Below, in pieces: positions 1 to 8,640 of a stretch of DNA of 64,000 nucleotides (the first letter of the stretch is position 1; each line of letters opens with the position of its first letter). Both the position numbers and the translations under genes were made by a program. This stretch comes from Chryseobacterium artocarpi (GTDB lineage: Bacteria > Bacteroidota > Bacteroidia > Flavobacteriales > Weeksellaceae): NCBI RefSeq assembly GCF_001684975.1, contig NZ_MAYH01000034.1, positions 248,001-312,000 of the forward strand. The letters run 5' to 3'. Under the pieces are notes generated by a model. The model ran no database searches. It was not told the origin of the DNA and was given only the letters and a program-made list of their open reading frames with translations.

Positions 1-1281
1 CTTTTTGGATATTCAGCATATGTAAGTATTGATAAAGCGATCACTCATGCATTTGGGATCAATTTACAATATGACAGAGGTGAAACCAGACAAGGATGGT
101 TCAATACTAAAGATGCTGCACCTGATGCTACTGCTGTAGGAGCAAGAACTCAGTATGATGCAATCTCACTTTTGGGAGATGTTAACTTCTCTAACCTTTT
201 AAGAAGAGTTGACAACCACTCTACTTACAGATGGGCTATTCACGGATATGCAGGTGTTGGTACTATCGCTTACAGAGCATACCAGAAAGATATCAAAGGA
301 CAAAGATTAATGACTGAAATTAAACCTTTCCAGTTAGGATCTATGTTTATGCAGGCTGGTGCCGGTTTGAAATTTAAAGTAAACAAAAGAATTGATCTTG
401 AAGGTAGATTAATGTATGTGGTAACCGGTGATGATGAATTTGATGGTGGCGGTGATGCAAACAGTGCTATCAACAAACGTTCTGAACAGAATTCTGACAA
501 CTTCTTCAATGCAACTTTAGGTTTGTCTTTCAAATTAGGAAAACATGACTCTCACGTAATGTGGCATGATCCACTTCAGGAAATCTATTACAAACTTGAT
601 GTTCTGGCTAACAAAAACCAGGATATCGAGGTATGTAAGAAAGGAGATGCTGATAATGACGGGGTATGTGACGATTGGGACAGACAGCTTGATACTCCTG
701 CAGGGGCAAGAGTGGATGGTGCCGGAGTTGCTCTTGATACAGACTTAGATGGTGTAATTGATCTTTACGACAAATGTGTAACTGTTCCGGGACCTGTTGA
801 AAACAACGGATGTCCTGTGAAAAAAGACAATAATCAAACTGCAGTAGAAGTAGAAAAAACTCTTAAAGATATTTACTTCAACTTCAATAAAGCTACAATC
901 AGACCTGAGTCTAATAGCAAACTTGATCTTGCAGCTTCAATTATTAAAGAAAACGGAGGTAATTATTTACTGACAGGGCATACTGACATCAAAGGAAATG
1001 CAGCATATAATCTTAAATTATCAAAAGAAAGAGCAGCTGCCGTAGTAGGAGCATTAGAAACCAGAGGTATCAGTGAAAATGTACTGAAATCAAGAGGGGT
1101 AGGTTCTGCAGAAGCTACAATTCCTGCTTCAGCTTCAGATGCTGAGAGATTAGCAGACAGAAAAGTAACGGTAAGATTTATAGAAAGTTCAGAATGGGAT
1201 TCTATTAAAAAGAAAGACTATGAGGATGCTCCTGTAAAAAAGCCCGTAAAAAAAGCTCCAGCTAAGAAAAAGAAAAAGTAA
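1..1281 (+). CDS. OmpA-family outer-membrane protein, copy 1 (5' truncated by window)
   Basis: The reading frame is open from base 1, so the N-terminus lies outside the window. By alignment with the next gene about 81 codons are missing. The visible part has an outer-membrane barrel-like region, then a thrombospondin type-3-like calcium-binding stretch (DADNDGVCDDWD, DTDLDGVIDLYDKC; bases about 640-815), then an OmpA C-terminal peptidoglycan-binding domain (GHTDIKGNAAYNLKLSKERA). It ends in a Lys/Pro-rich tail (KKPVKKAPAKKKKK). It probably anchors the outer membrane to peptidoglycan. Up to base 815 it is nearly identical in DNA to the downstream copy, then diverges completely in the OmpA domain. 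A terminator follows directly. Confidence 0.9.
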   Translation, partial: LFGYSAYVSIDKAITHAFGINLQYDRGETRQGWFNTKDAAPDATAVGARTQYDAISLLGDVNFSNLLRRVDNHSTYRWAIHGYAGVGTIAYRAYQKDIKGQRLMTEIKPFQLGSMFMQAGAGLKFKVNKRIDLEGRLMYVVTGDDEFDGGGDANSAINKRSEQNSDNFFNATLGLSFKLGKHDSHVMWHDPLQEIYYKLDVLANKNQDIEVCKKGDADNDGVCDDWDRQLDTPAGARVDGAGVALDTDLDGVIDLYDKCVTVPGPVENNGCPVKKDNNQTAVEVEKTLKDIYFNFNKATIRPESNSKLDLAASIIKENGGNYLLTGHTDIKGNAAYNLKLSKERAAAVVGALETRGISENVLKSRGVGSAEATIPASASDAERLADRKVTVRFIESSEWDSIKKKDYEDAPVKKPVKKAPAKKKKK

Positions 1282-1301
1282 TTTCTTATTATAACAGATC
1301 T

Positions 1302-1330
1302 AAACCGAAAAGATTTCTTCTTTTCGGTTT
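1302..1330 (+). terminator. Rho-independent terminator of OmpA copy 1
   Basis: The 11-bp stem AAACCGAAAAG / CTTTTCGGTTT has a 7-nt loop and is followed by A and a run of T. Confidence 0.85.
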
Positions 1331-1496
1331 ATTTTTTTTCTACTACAATATTTTTTACCTACCTTTATATCATTTTCGGGACAATATGTACTGAATGAGC
1401 AACATACAGACACTATTTTTCAGAAAAAAATTAATACAAAATCACTTTTTAACGTAAAAAATCATTTAAAATAACTTAACTAAAAAAAATAACACT

Positions 1497-2933
1497 ATGA
1501 AATTAAGTTTAGCAATTGTTGCATTCGCTCTGGCTATCCCTACTGCCAGCTTTGCACAAGACTCAACGGCAGTTTCAAATGGAACTTATCCTAATACGTT
1601 CTCGTCCGGGTCTGCCAATGTATCCCCGTTTACCAATCAGTCTAAAAGATTTAATGACTGGTCGATTTCTGCTGGGGTTGGTGTTCCACTGTTACAATCA
1701 TCAGATTTAACCTCGATCAAGAATGGTAACGGTAAAAACCTTTTTGGATATTCAGCGTATGTAAGTATTGATAAAGCGATCACTCATGCATTTGGGATCA
1801 ATTTACAATATGACAGAGGTGAAACCAGACAAGGATGGTTCAATACTAAAGATGCTGCACCTGATGCTACCGCTGTAGGAGCAAGAACTCAGTATGATGC
1901 AATCTCACTTTTGGGAGATGTTAACTTCTCTAACCTTTTAAGAAGAGTGGATAACCATTCTACTTACAGATGGGCTCTTCACGGTTATGCAGGTGTTGGT
2001 ACAATTGCATACAGAGCATACCAGAAAGATATCAAAGGACAGAGGCTAATGACTGAAATTAAGCCTTTCCAATTAGGATCTATGTTTATGCAGGCTGGTG
2101 CCGGTTTGAAATTTAAAGTAAACAGAAGAATCGATATTGAAGGTAGATTAATGTATGTGGTAACAGGTGATGATGAATTCGATGGTGGTGGTGATGCATA
2201 CAGCGCTATCAACAAACGTTCTGAGCAGGTTTCTGACAACTTCTTCAACGCAACTTTAGGTCTTTCCTTAAAACTAGGAAAACATGAGTCTCATGTAATG
2301 TGGCATGATCCACTTCAGGAGATCTATTACAAACTTGATGTTCTGGCTAACAAAAATCAGGATATTGAAGTATGTAAGAAAGGTGATGCTGATAATGACG
2401 GGGTATGTGACGATTGGGACAGACAGCTTGATACTCCTGCAGGGGCACGAGTGGATGGTGCCGGAGTTGCTCTTGATACAGACTTAGATGGTGTAATTGA
2501 TCTTTACGACAAATGTGTAACTGTTCCGGGACCTGTTGAAAACAACGGATGCCCTACTACAACTACAGGACCAGTAGTGGAAACAGAAACTAAATTAGAA
2601 GGAATTGAATTTGATCTTAATTCAGACAGAATTTTACCATCAAACACTCCAATCCTAAACAATGCTGTAAATTATATCAACTCTTCAAACGGAGCTTATA
2701 ACGTAATTGGTGCTACTGATACAAGAGGTACTGATGCTTATAACCAAAAGCTATCTCAAAGAAGAGCGAACAACGTTAAAAATTATCTGATTAAAAACGG
2801 TGTTCAATCTGGTAAATTAAATGCAGTAGGTAAAGGTGAAAAAGACCTTAAATACCCAGAATGTGAACCAGCAACTAAATGCCCTGAATGGAAAAACAGA
2901 GCAAACAGAAGAGTTTACTTCGAAGCTAAATAA
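1497..2933 (+). CDS. OmpA-family outer-membrane protein, copy 2
   Basis: 478 aa with a signal peptide of about 20 residues (cleavage after PTASFA). The order is barrel-like region, then a thrombospondin type-3-like calcium-binding segment at about residues 290-350, then an OmpA-like peptidoglycan-binding domain at about 365-478 (ATDTRGTDAYNQKLSQRRAN). It is the full-length paralogue of the gene at the window start. Residues from about 82 to 351 match copy 1 almost exactly, while the OmpA domains are only distantly related and this copy lacks the Lys tail. It presumably also links outer membrane and cell wall. The separate terminators before and after it suggest independent transcription. Confidence 0.92.
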   Translation: MKLSLAIVAFALAIPTASFAQDSTAVSNGTYPNTFSSGSANVSPFTNQSKRFNDWSISAGVGVPLLQSSDLTSIKNGNGKNLFGYSAYVSIDKAITHAFGINLQYDRGETRQGWFNTKDAAPDATAVGARTQYDAISLLGDVNFSNLLRRVDNHSTYRWALHGYAGVGTIAYRAYQKDIKGQRLMTEIKPFQLGSMFMQAGAGLKFKVNRRIDIEGRLMYVVTGDDEFDGGGDAYSAINKRSEQVSDNFFNATLGLSLKLGKHESHVMWHDPLQEIYYKLDVLANKNQDIEVCKKGDADNDGVCDDWDRQLDTPAGARVDGAGVALDTDLDGVIDLYDKCVTVPGPVENNGCPTTTTGPVVETETKLEGIEFDLNSDRILPSNTPILNNAVNYINSSNGAYNVIGATDTRGTDAYNQKLSQRRANNVKNYLIKNGVQSGKLNAVGKGEKDLKYPECEPATKCPEWKNRANRRVYFEAK

Positions 2934-2955
2934 TAAGCAAATTTATTTATTATAT

Positions 2956-2983
2956 AAAAGTCACGCATTGCGTGGCTTTTTTT
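2956..2983 (+). terminator. Terminator of OmpA copy 2
   Basis: Inverted repeat AAAAGTCACGCA / TGCGTGGCTTTT runs into a T tract. The 5' extension of the recQ frame begins at a GTG inside this hairpin, which argues against that upstream start. Confidence 0.85.
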
Positions 2984-3010
2984 GTCATAATACTTTCTTA
3001 TTTTTACAGC

Positions 3011-4918
3011 ATGATTTCTCCACAGGATTTTCAAAAGCTAAAATATGATACTCTTAAGTATTTCTGGGGTTATACCGACTTCAGGGATTCTCAGGAAGAA
3101 ATTATCAATGCAGTAGTCAATGAAAAAGATACATTGGTACTCTTACCTACGGGTGCCGGAAAATCACTGTGTTATCAGCTTCCTGCTTTATTGAAAGAAG
3201 GAACTTGCCTTGTCATCTCTCCTCTTCTTGCATTAATGAAAGATCAGGTGAATCAGCTTAAATTCCGTGGAATAGAAGCAGAATATTTATCTTCCGAATT
3301 AGACGAATATGATGCTGAAGCTATTTATAACCGTTGTAAGGAAGGATTGACAAAATTACTTTATGTGTCTCCCGAGAGGTTAACAAATACACAGTTTCTT
3401 CAGAATATTGAGGAAATTGAATTATCATTCATCGCTGTAGATGAAGCACACTGTATTTCTGAATGGGGACAGGACTTCCGTCCCAGCTATCAGAATATTA
3501 AAAGCTTCAGAAGCAACAATCCTGAAATCCCCTGTCTTGCCTTAACTGCTACGGCAACTCCAAAAGTTCTTGATGAAATCAAAAATAAACTTGAACTTAA
3601 AAAACCATCTGTTTTTCAGAAAAGTTTCAAAAGAGATAATATTAAAATCTTTACGGAAGAAGTTTCAGATAAATTTCAACGTGTTCTTGATATTCTAAGA
3701 TACAATACAGATTCTGGAATTGTATATGTCAGAACCCGAAAGGAAGCTGAATTACTTGCTGAATTTCTGAAGAAAAACCAGCTGAAAAACGTAGATTACT
3801 TTCATGCAGGATTAACTACAAAGGAAAAAAATACCCGACAAAATACATGGAATACAAGTGACAATCATGTCCTAATATCAACCAATGCTTTTGGAATGGG
3901 AATCGACAAAGATAATGTACGATTTGTCCTTCACTACTCTCCCGCAGCTTCTCTTGAAAACTATTATCAGGAAATCGGTAGAGCAGGAAGAGATGGAAAA
4001 GACAGTTTTGCCTTCATGCTTTGGAATAAACAGGAGTTATTAAATTTTGATCAGGTTTTAAAAAATCAGACTCCAAATAAAGCTGAATTTTTAAAGATTA
4101 TCAGCTACCTCTACTCTATTTTTCAGGTTGCAGAATTTGAATTACCCGAAAGAGTCTTTCAATTGAATTCTGTTGGAATACAAAACTTTACAAGACTATC
4201 AAAAGCAAAAATCAATAATGTTCTTAATTTTCTACACAATCAGGAAATTATTTACTACAATGATAATAAAAGCCTTTCTTCTCTTGAGTTATTTATCAAA
4301 GCTGATGAAATAGAGCAGCTACCACAGAAAGACGCTTATTTTATAGAACTCCTGCTTCGTACAATGTCAGGAATTACGACTCATAAAGTAATGTTCAGCG
4401 AGCAGCAGGTAAGTAATAAAATTGGAGTAAGTATTCCTCTGATCAAAGAACGCTTAAAAGAACTACAGCAAAAAAATTATCTTGAATATATTGATGGAGC
4501 TTTATCCAGTATAAAGTTTCTGAAACCTCGCGATGAAAGAGCAATAAATAATGCTTACTGGAAACTCTTTGAGCATATTCAGCGAAATAAGATTCAGAAA
4601 TGGGAAGAAATGAAATTTTACACAGAAGACAAAGACTATTGTAAAATGAAACTTATTCTTGCTTATTTTGGTGAAAAAAATTCTAAAAACTGTGGACAAT
4701 GCTCTGTTTGTGAAAAAAATAAACAGTCCATTTTCGGGAAGAATATTTCTCAGCAGATCATCAATCTGCTGGCTAAAAAATCATCAACTATCGAAGAACT
4801 TTCAGTACAATTAAGTTACCATTCAAAAGAAAGTATTCTGGAAAATCTTATTTTCCTTTTAGATTCCGGGAAAGTAAGAATGCTGAATTTCAGAACTTAT
4901 GCGTTGAACAATGGGTAA
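3011..4918 (+). CDS. recQ: ATP-dependent DNA helicase RecQ
   Basis: 635 aa from the ATG at 3011; an in-frame GTG at 2972 sits inside the preceding terminator and was rejected. It is a superfamily 2 3'-5' helicase of recombination and repair. Walker A is PTGAGKS (about residues 46-52). The Walker B box is DEAHCISEW, followed by LTATATP, the motif V region STNAFGMGID and motif VI QEIGRAGRDG. A RecQ zinc-binding segment follows with NCGQCSVC, then a winged-helix-like part. No clear HRDC domain is seen. A near-consensus -7 box, TATTTTTA (2999-3006), ends 4 nt before the ATG, suggesting a leaderless or very short 5' end. Confidence 0.95.
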   Translation: MISPQDFQKLKYDTLKYFWGYTDFRDSQEEIINAVVNEKDTLVLLPTGAGKSLCYQLPALLKEGTCLVISPLLALMKDQVNQLKFRGIEAEYLSSELDEYDAEAIYNRCKEGLTKLLYVSPERLTNTQFLQNIEEIELSFIAVDEAHCISEWGQDFRPSYQNIKSFRSNNPEIPCLALTATATPKVLDEIKNKLELKKPSVFQKSFKRDNIKIFTEEVSDKFQRVLDILRYNTDSGIVYVRTRKEAELLAEFLKKNQLKNVDYFHAGLTTKEKNTRQNTWNTSDNHVLISTNAFGMGIDKDNVRFVLHYSPAASLENYYQEIGRAGRDGKDSFAFMLWNKQELLNFDQVLKNQTPNKAEFLKIISYLYSIFQVAEFELPERVFQLNSVGIQNFTRLSKAKINNVLNFLHNQEIIYYNDNKSLSSLELFIKADEIEQLPQKDAYFIELLLRTMSGITTHKVMFSEQQVSNKIGVSIPLIKERLKELQQKNYLEYIDGALSSIKFLKPRDERAINNAYWKLFEHIQRNKIQKWEEMKFYTEDKDYCKMKLILAYFGEKNSKNCGQCSVCEKNKQSIFGKNISQQIINLLAKKSSTIEELSVQLSYHSKESILENLIFLLDSGKVRMLNFRTYALNNG

Positions 4919-4981
4919 TAAACTTTACATCTATCCCTTTGAATCACAAATCTCAAACCTCGCATATCAACTACAAAACCT

Positions 4982-4989
4982 TATCTTTG
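4982..4989 (+). promoter_or_regulatory. Bacteroidota -7 box of fmt
   Basis: TATCTTTG matches TAnnTTTG exactly and ends 4 nt before the fmt ATG, so the transcript would start at or next to the start codon. No good TTG box was found at the usual distance upstream. Confidence 0.6.
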
Positions 4990-4993
4990 CAGT

Positions 4994-5947
4994 ATGAAAT
5001 CATTGAAAGTCGTTTTTTTAGGTACTCCTGAGTTTGCAAAAACTTCTTTGGAGGCTATTCATCAATCTCATCACCAGGTAGTAGGTGTAGTAACTGTTGC
5101 TGATAAAGCAAGTGGACGTGGACAAAAAATCAATCAGTCTCCGGTAAAAATATATGCTTCGGAAAATAATCTTCCGGTTTTCCAACCAGAAAAGCTTAGA
5201 AATCCTGAATTTTTAGAAGAACTTAGAAAATTAGATGCTGATGTCTTTGTTGTAGTTGCTTTCAGAATGATGCCTAGAGTTCTTTTTGAAATGCCAAAAA
5301 TGGGAACATTCAATCTTCATGCTTCTCTACTTCCGGATTATCGAGGAGCTGCTCCTATTAACTACGCTGTAATCAATGGAGAGGAAATAACTGGAGCTAC
5401 AACATTCTTTATTAATGAAAAAATAGATGAAGGAAATATTCTTCTTCAGGAAGAACTGCCAATCTTACAGGATGAAAATGCTGGAAGCCTTCACGACAGA
5501 TTGATGGAAATGGGCTCAAAATTAGTTGTAAAAACATTAAATGGTTTAGCTGAAAATACGATTGAAGAAAAACCTCAGCCACAGGTTGAACATCCTAAAA
5601 ATGCTTATAAAATCTTTAAAGAAGATACCAAAATCAATTGGGATGCCCCTTCAAAAACAGTTCATCAGTTTATTTTGGGAATGTCACCTTATCCGGCTGC
5701 TTTCACAACTTTAAAGATCGAGGATGAAGAAAAAGGATTAAAAATATTCAATGGTAGATTTGAACTTGTGGATCACGGACAATATTCATCAACGCTTGAA
5801 ATTTCAAAACATGAATTCAAAATTTATACAGAAGACGGAATTTATTATCCTCTGGAACTTCAATTAGAAGGTAAAAAAAGAATGATGATCAAAGATTTCC
5901 TAAATGGTTTTCGCAACTTCGAGGATATTTCATTAAAAGACGATTAA
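4994..5947 (+). CDS. fmt: Methionyl-tRNA formyltransferase
   Basis: 317 aa, the usual length. It formylates initiator Met-tRNA using 10-formyltetrahydrofolate. The N-terminal Rossmann-like formyltransferase domain starts VVFLGTPEFAKTSLEAI. The signature HASLLPDYRGAAPINYAVI contains the catalytic region and the SLLPxYRG motif, and TGATTFFINEKIDEGNIL follows. The C-terminal OB-like domain covers about residues 205-317. It is transcribed alone from its own promoter and ends at a bidirectional terminator shared with the convergent Crp/Fnr gene. Confidence 0.96.
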   Translation: MKSLKVVFLGTPEFAKTSLEAIHQSHHQVVGVVTVADKASGRGQKINQSPVKIYASENNLPVFQPEKLRNPEFLEELRKLDADVFVVVAFRMMPRVLFEMPKMGTFNLHASLLPDYRGAAPINYAVINGEEITGATTFFINEKIDEGNILLQEELPILQDENAGSLHDRLMEMGSKLVVKTLNGLAENTIEEKPQPQVEHPKNAYKIFKEDTKINWDAPSKTVHQFILGMSPYPAAFTTLKIEDEEKGLKIFNGRFELVDHGQYSSTLEISKHEFKIYTEDGIYYPLELQLEGKKRMMIKDFLNGFRNFEDISLKDD

Positions 5948-5963
5948 TATCTCAACATATTTT

Positions 5964-5995
5964 AATCCCAAAAGCTTTCAAATACTTTTGGGATT
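5964..5995. terminator. Bidirectional terminator between fmt and the crp-like gene
   Basis: AATCCCAAAAG / CTTTTGGGATT with a 10-nt loop, T-rich on the plus strand and A-rich upstream, lying between convergent genes. Confidence 0.8.
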
Positions 5996-6013
5996 TTTTA
6001 TTCCCAAATATCC

Positions 6014-6595
6014 TTAGTTTTTATTAACGATTTTTCTACGAATTCTGCTGATAAACTCAGGTGTAACTCCTAAATAAGCAGCAATCTGAATATTATTGAG
6101 ACGGTGTGCTATCTGCGGATAATCCTTTAAAAATTCTGTATAACGTTCTTCCGAAAGTTTGCTTAAATTATCAATAAGTCTACGCTGTAATGCTATAATC
6201 CACAATTGAAACTTCACTCTCATCAGTCTTTCAATTTCCGGCATTTCATCATAGATTTTTTCCTTATCTTCTCTTGCAATCAAAAGAATTTCACTGTCTT
6301 CCAGTGCTTGAATATTAAGTTTTGAAGGTATCTTATTAATAAAACTGTCAATATCAGAAATCCACCAATTTTCGATACCGAAATAAACTATTTGCTCACC
6401 AGCATTTCGATCAGTATGGAAAATTTTAAAACATCCACTCACTACAAACCCTTCAAATTCACAGATATTTCCCTCCTTTAAAAGAAATTCTTTTTTCTTT
6501 AATTTCCGATACTGAAAGGTATTACAATATTTCTCAAGCTTTTCATCCGAAATATCAATATATTCTCTTATGTGTTTTTTTAAAGACTCAGTCAT
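6014..6595 (-). CDS. Crp/Fnr family transcriptional regulator
   Basis: 193 aa. The N-terminal cyclic-nucleotide-binding-like beta-barrel covers about residues 15-115 (KKKEFLLKEG, VVSGCFKIFH). The C-terminal helix-turn-helix is NIQIAAYLGVTPEFISRIRR (about 167-187). No Fe-S cysteine cluster of the Fnr type is visible, and the ligand cannot be read from sequence. It belongs to the common Bacteroidetes class of short Crp-like regulators of unknown effector. It lies downstream of a separate gene's terminator, so it is probably monocistronic. Confidence 0.9.
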   Translation of the reverse strand: MTESLKKHIREYIDISDEKLEKYCNTFQYRKLKKKEFLLKEGNICEFEGFVVSGCFKIFHTDRNAGEQIVYFGIENWWISDIDSFINKIPSKLNIQALEDSEILLIAREDKEKIYDEMPEIERLMRVKFQLWIIALQRRLIDNLSKLSEERYTEFLKDYPQIAHRLNNIQIAAYLGVTPEFISRIRRKIVNKN

Positions 6596-6613
6596 TGGTT
6601 TAAAAATAAAAAA

Positions 6614-6633
6614 GGTTTAGAAAAATCCAAACC
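6614..6633 (-). terminator. Probable terminator of the small membrane-protein gene
   Basis: On the minus strand a GGTTT / AAACC stem with a T-rich tail follows the stop codon at 6657. The stem is short. Confidence 0.5.
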
Positions 6634-6656
6634 CTATGTTGTTCTTTAATTTCATT

Positions 6657-7205
6657 CTATCTATTCTGTTTTCTTTTTATGACTAGGGCTATCAATTCAT
6701 TTCCAATGATATTTAAAAATAGAAAACAACCTCCGTAATAGATACATACGAGTAAAAAGTACAAAAGAAATCCATTTAAATTTTTAATATAATCAGCAAA
6801 ATAAGAAAATAATATAAGTCCAAAAAACATCACTCCAAGCATGAAAATAAGATAGCTTTTAATAAAAATTTCTTGGCTTTTACTAACGGCAACATACAGT
6901 TTCCCCTCTTCATCTTCTTTTAAAAAATTGATGATTCTATATAATTGTTTATCTGTTACATTACCACCTAATCTATTTTTAAATTCCTGAATCTTCATCG
7001 CAAAGTTTACTGTCACATTCTTTCCTGTTACAAGCATTAGCTGACCTTCGACGACTAGATTCTTAAATGGTTCAGGAAGATCATGTTCTTTAATCATCGT
7101 AAACAGCTTATTATTGTAATCAGTTTCTTTCTCTTTTTTATTGGTAGACATTAAAAATAATTTGTCTAGAAAGCTCATTACCCACTGAAAAATTTCTTTT
7201 TTCAT
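6657..7205 (-). CDS. Hypothetical two-TM membrane protein
   Basis: 182 aa, family not recognised. The N-terminal 115 residues are soluble and mixed alpha/beta. Two strongly hydrophobic segments follow at about residues 118-137 (IFMLGVMFFGLILFSYFADY) and 147-170 (LLYFLLVCIYYGGCFLFLNI), and a basic end (KRKQNR) closes it. The probable topology is an N-in cytosolic domain with a C-terminal hairpin in the inner membrane. It has its own downstream hairpin and no operon partner. The upstream 240 bases are very AT-rich, so it may be accessory. Confidence 0.7.
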   Translation of the reverse strand: MKKEIFQWVMSFLDKLFLMSTNKKEKETDYNNKLFTMIKEHDLPEPFKNLVVEGQLMLVTGKNVTVNFAMKIQEFKNRLGGNVTDKQLYRIINFLKEDEEGKLYVAVSKSQEIFIKSYLIFMLGVMFFGLILFSYFADYIKNLNGFLLYFLLVCIYYGGCFLFLNIIGNELIALVIKRKQNR

Positions 7206-7355
7206 ATTAATTTATTATTAAATATTACTATTACCTAATTTAAAATAAAAAACAGAATTTAATCAAAAACAACTATAAATCAATTAATTAAAATAAAACA
7301 CACAATATTTTAAATATAAAATATTCGATATTTATAGAAATATTAATTAAACAAA

Positions 7356-7387
7356 AAAAATGACTTGAAATATTTCAAGTCATTTTT
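7356..7387. terminator. Terminator downstream of ribBA
   Basis: A 32-bp perfect palindrome (arms AAAAATGACTTGAAAT and its complement), followed on both strands by T. It lies 60 nt past the ribBA stop. Confidence 0.75.
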
Positions 7388-7449
7388 ATCATAATGAACA
7401 ATAATAATGCTTTATTGCTAAGCAATTTCACTATTAACCTTTCATTTTA

Positions 7450-8571
7450 TTATAGTTGTACCAGCTCAGTAACCTCTACATCATATCCTCCAACCTGAGG
7501 TTTGATATTAGGATTTTGAGTAATTACTTTAAACTTATTGATTCCTAAATTCTTTAAAATCTGCGTTCCGATACCATAATCTCTATAATTATACGCTAAA
7601 GTAGGATGTTGCTCCTGCCCGTCCTGATAATTCAGAAACTGCTGAAGTTTTCTTAATGTATTTTCAGAATTTGAAACGTTATTGATGAAAATGATAGCTC
7701 CTTTTCCTGCTTCGTTCACCATTCCTGTTACTTTTTCCAATAAAGGTTTTTCACCGTTATTCAATCTTGTCAATACATCGAAGTATGAATCTGAAGACTG
7801 TACTCTTACTAAAACAGGCTCATCTACCGTCCATGCTCCTTTTGTCAATGCAAAGTGGATCTGATCGTTAGAAGTCTCTCTGAAAGCATAAAAATCAAAC
7901 TCACCGTAATGCGTTTTCACTTTTTTCTCTTCAAGCCTTTCTACAAGGTTTCCTTTTTTAAGCTGATAGTGGATCAGGTCTTCAATAGAAACGATCTTCA
8001 TATCATGTTTTTGAGCAAAAGCATGAAGCTCAGGTAAACGGGACATTGTTCCGTCTTCGTTCATAATTTCACAAATAACACCACCTTCTTTCAATCCTGC
8101 TAAATGAGTAAGATCAATTGCTGCTTCCGTATGTCCTGCTCTTTTCAATACTCCTCCTTTTCTTGCACGAAGAGGGAAAATATGTCCAGGTCTCATGAAG
8201 TCAGTAGGCTTGGATTTTTCATCCATTAAAGCTAAAATTGTTTTTGCTCTGTCTCCGGCAGAAATACCTGTAGAAGTTCCATTTCCTAAAAGGTCAACCG
8301 ATACTGTAAAAGCAGTTTCTTTAGGATCGCTGCTTCTGCTTACCATCACTTCAAGTCCTAGCTCATCACATCTTTTTTCTGGAAGCGGCATACAAATAAG
8401 CCCTCTTCCGTGAAGCGCCATAAAGTTGATAATTTCTGGTGTTGTAAGTTCTGCTGCGCAAAGAAAATCTCCTTCATTCTCTCTGTCCTCATCATCTACT
8501 ACTATGATTATTTTCCCATTTCTAAGGTCTTCAATTGCCTCTGGAATAGTATTTAATTTAATATCAGACAT
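7450..8571 (-). CDS. ribB: RibBA-like: 3,4-dihydroxy-2-butanone-4-phosphate synthase with degenerate GTP cyclohydrolase II domain
   Basis: 373 aa. The N-terminal half (about 1-205) is a RibB domain making the four-carbon precursor of riboflavin from ribulose 5-phosphate. It has the acidic loop DDEDRENEGD and RPGHIFPLRA...GHTEA. The C-terminal half (about 206-373) has the fold and length of GTP cyclohydrolase II. However, the zinc-binding region, normally of the type RVHSxCxTGD...RCDCG, reads RVQSSDSYFDVLTRLNNGE here, so all the expected Cys ligands are missing. Only the RibB activity is therefore predicted, and a separate RibA would be needed. It is driven by a good promoter (8592-8623). Confidence 0.9.
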   Translation of the reverse strand: MSDIKLNTIPEAIEDLRNGKIIIVVDDEDRENEGDFLCAAELTTPEIINFMALHGRGLICMPLPEKRCDELGLEVMVSRSSDPKETAFTVSVDLLGNGTSTGISAGDRAKTILALMDEKSKPTDFMRPGHIFPLRARKGGVLKRAGHTEAAIDLTHLAGLKEGGVICEIMNEDGTMSRLPELHAFAQKHDMKIVSIEDLIHYQLKKGNLVERLEEKKVKTHYGEFDFYAFRETSNDQIHFALTKGAWTVDEPVLVRVQSSDSYFDVLTRLNNGEKPLLEKVTGMVNEAGKGAIIFINNVSNSENTLRKLQQFLNYQDGQEQHPTLAYNYRDYGIGTQILKNLGINKFKVITQNPNIKPQVGGYDVEVTELVQL

Positions 8572-8591
8572 TTTTACTTTTTATTTGTGTG

Positions 8592-8623
8592 CAAAGATAC
8601 TCATAAAAATAAGCATCTGCCAA
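8592..8623 (-). promoter_or_regulatory. Promoter of ribBA
   Basis: On the minus strand TTG (8621-8623), a 21-nt spacer and TATCTTTG (8592-8599) match the Bacteroidota -33/-7 consensus. The ATG lies 20 nt downstream. Confidence 0.75.
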
Positions 8624-8640
8624 TTTATATGAATGGTTTA

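Noticed and set aside
2972..3010. GTG-started N-terminal extension of RecQ
   Set aside because: The GTG lies inside the terminator hairpin of the preceding gene, and the family usually starts close to the ATG at 3011.
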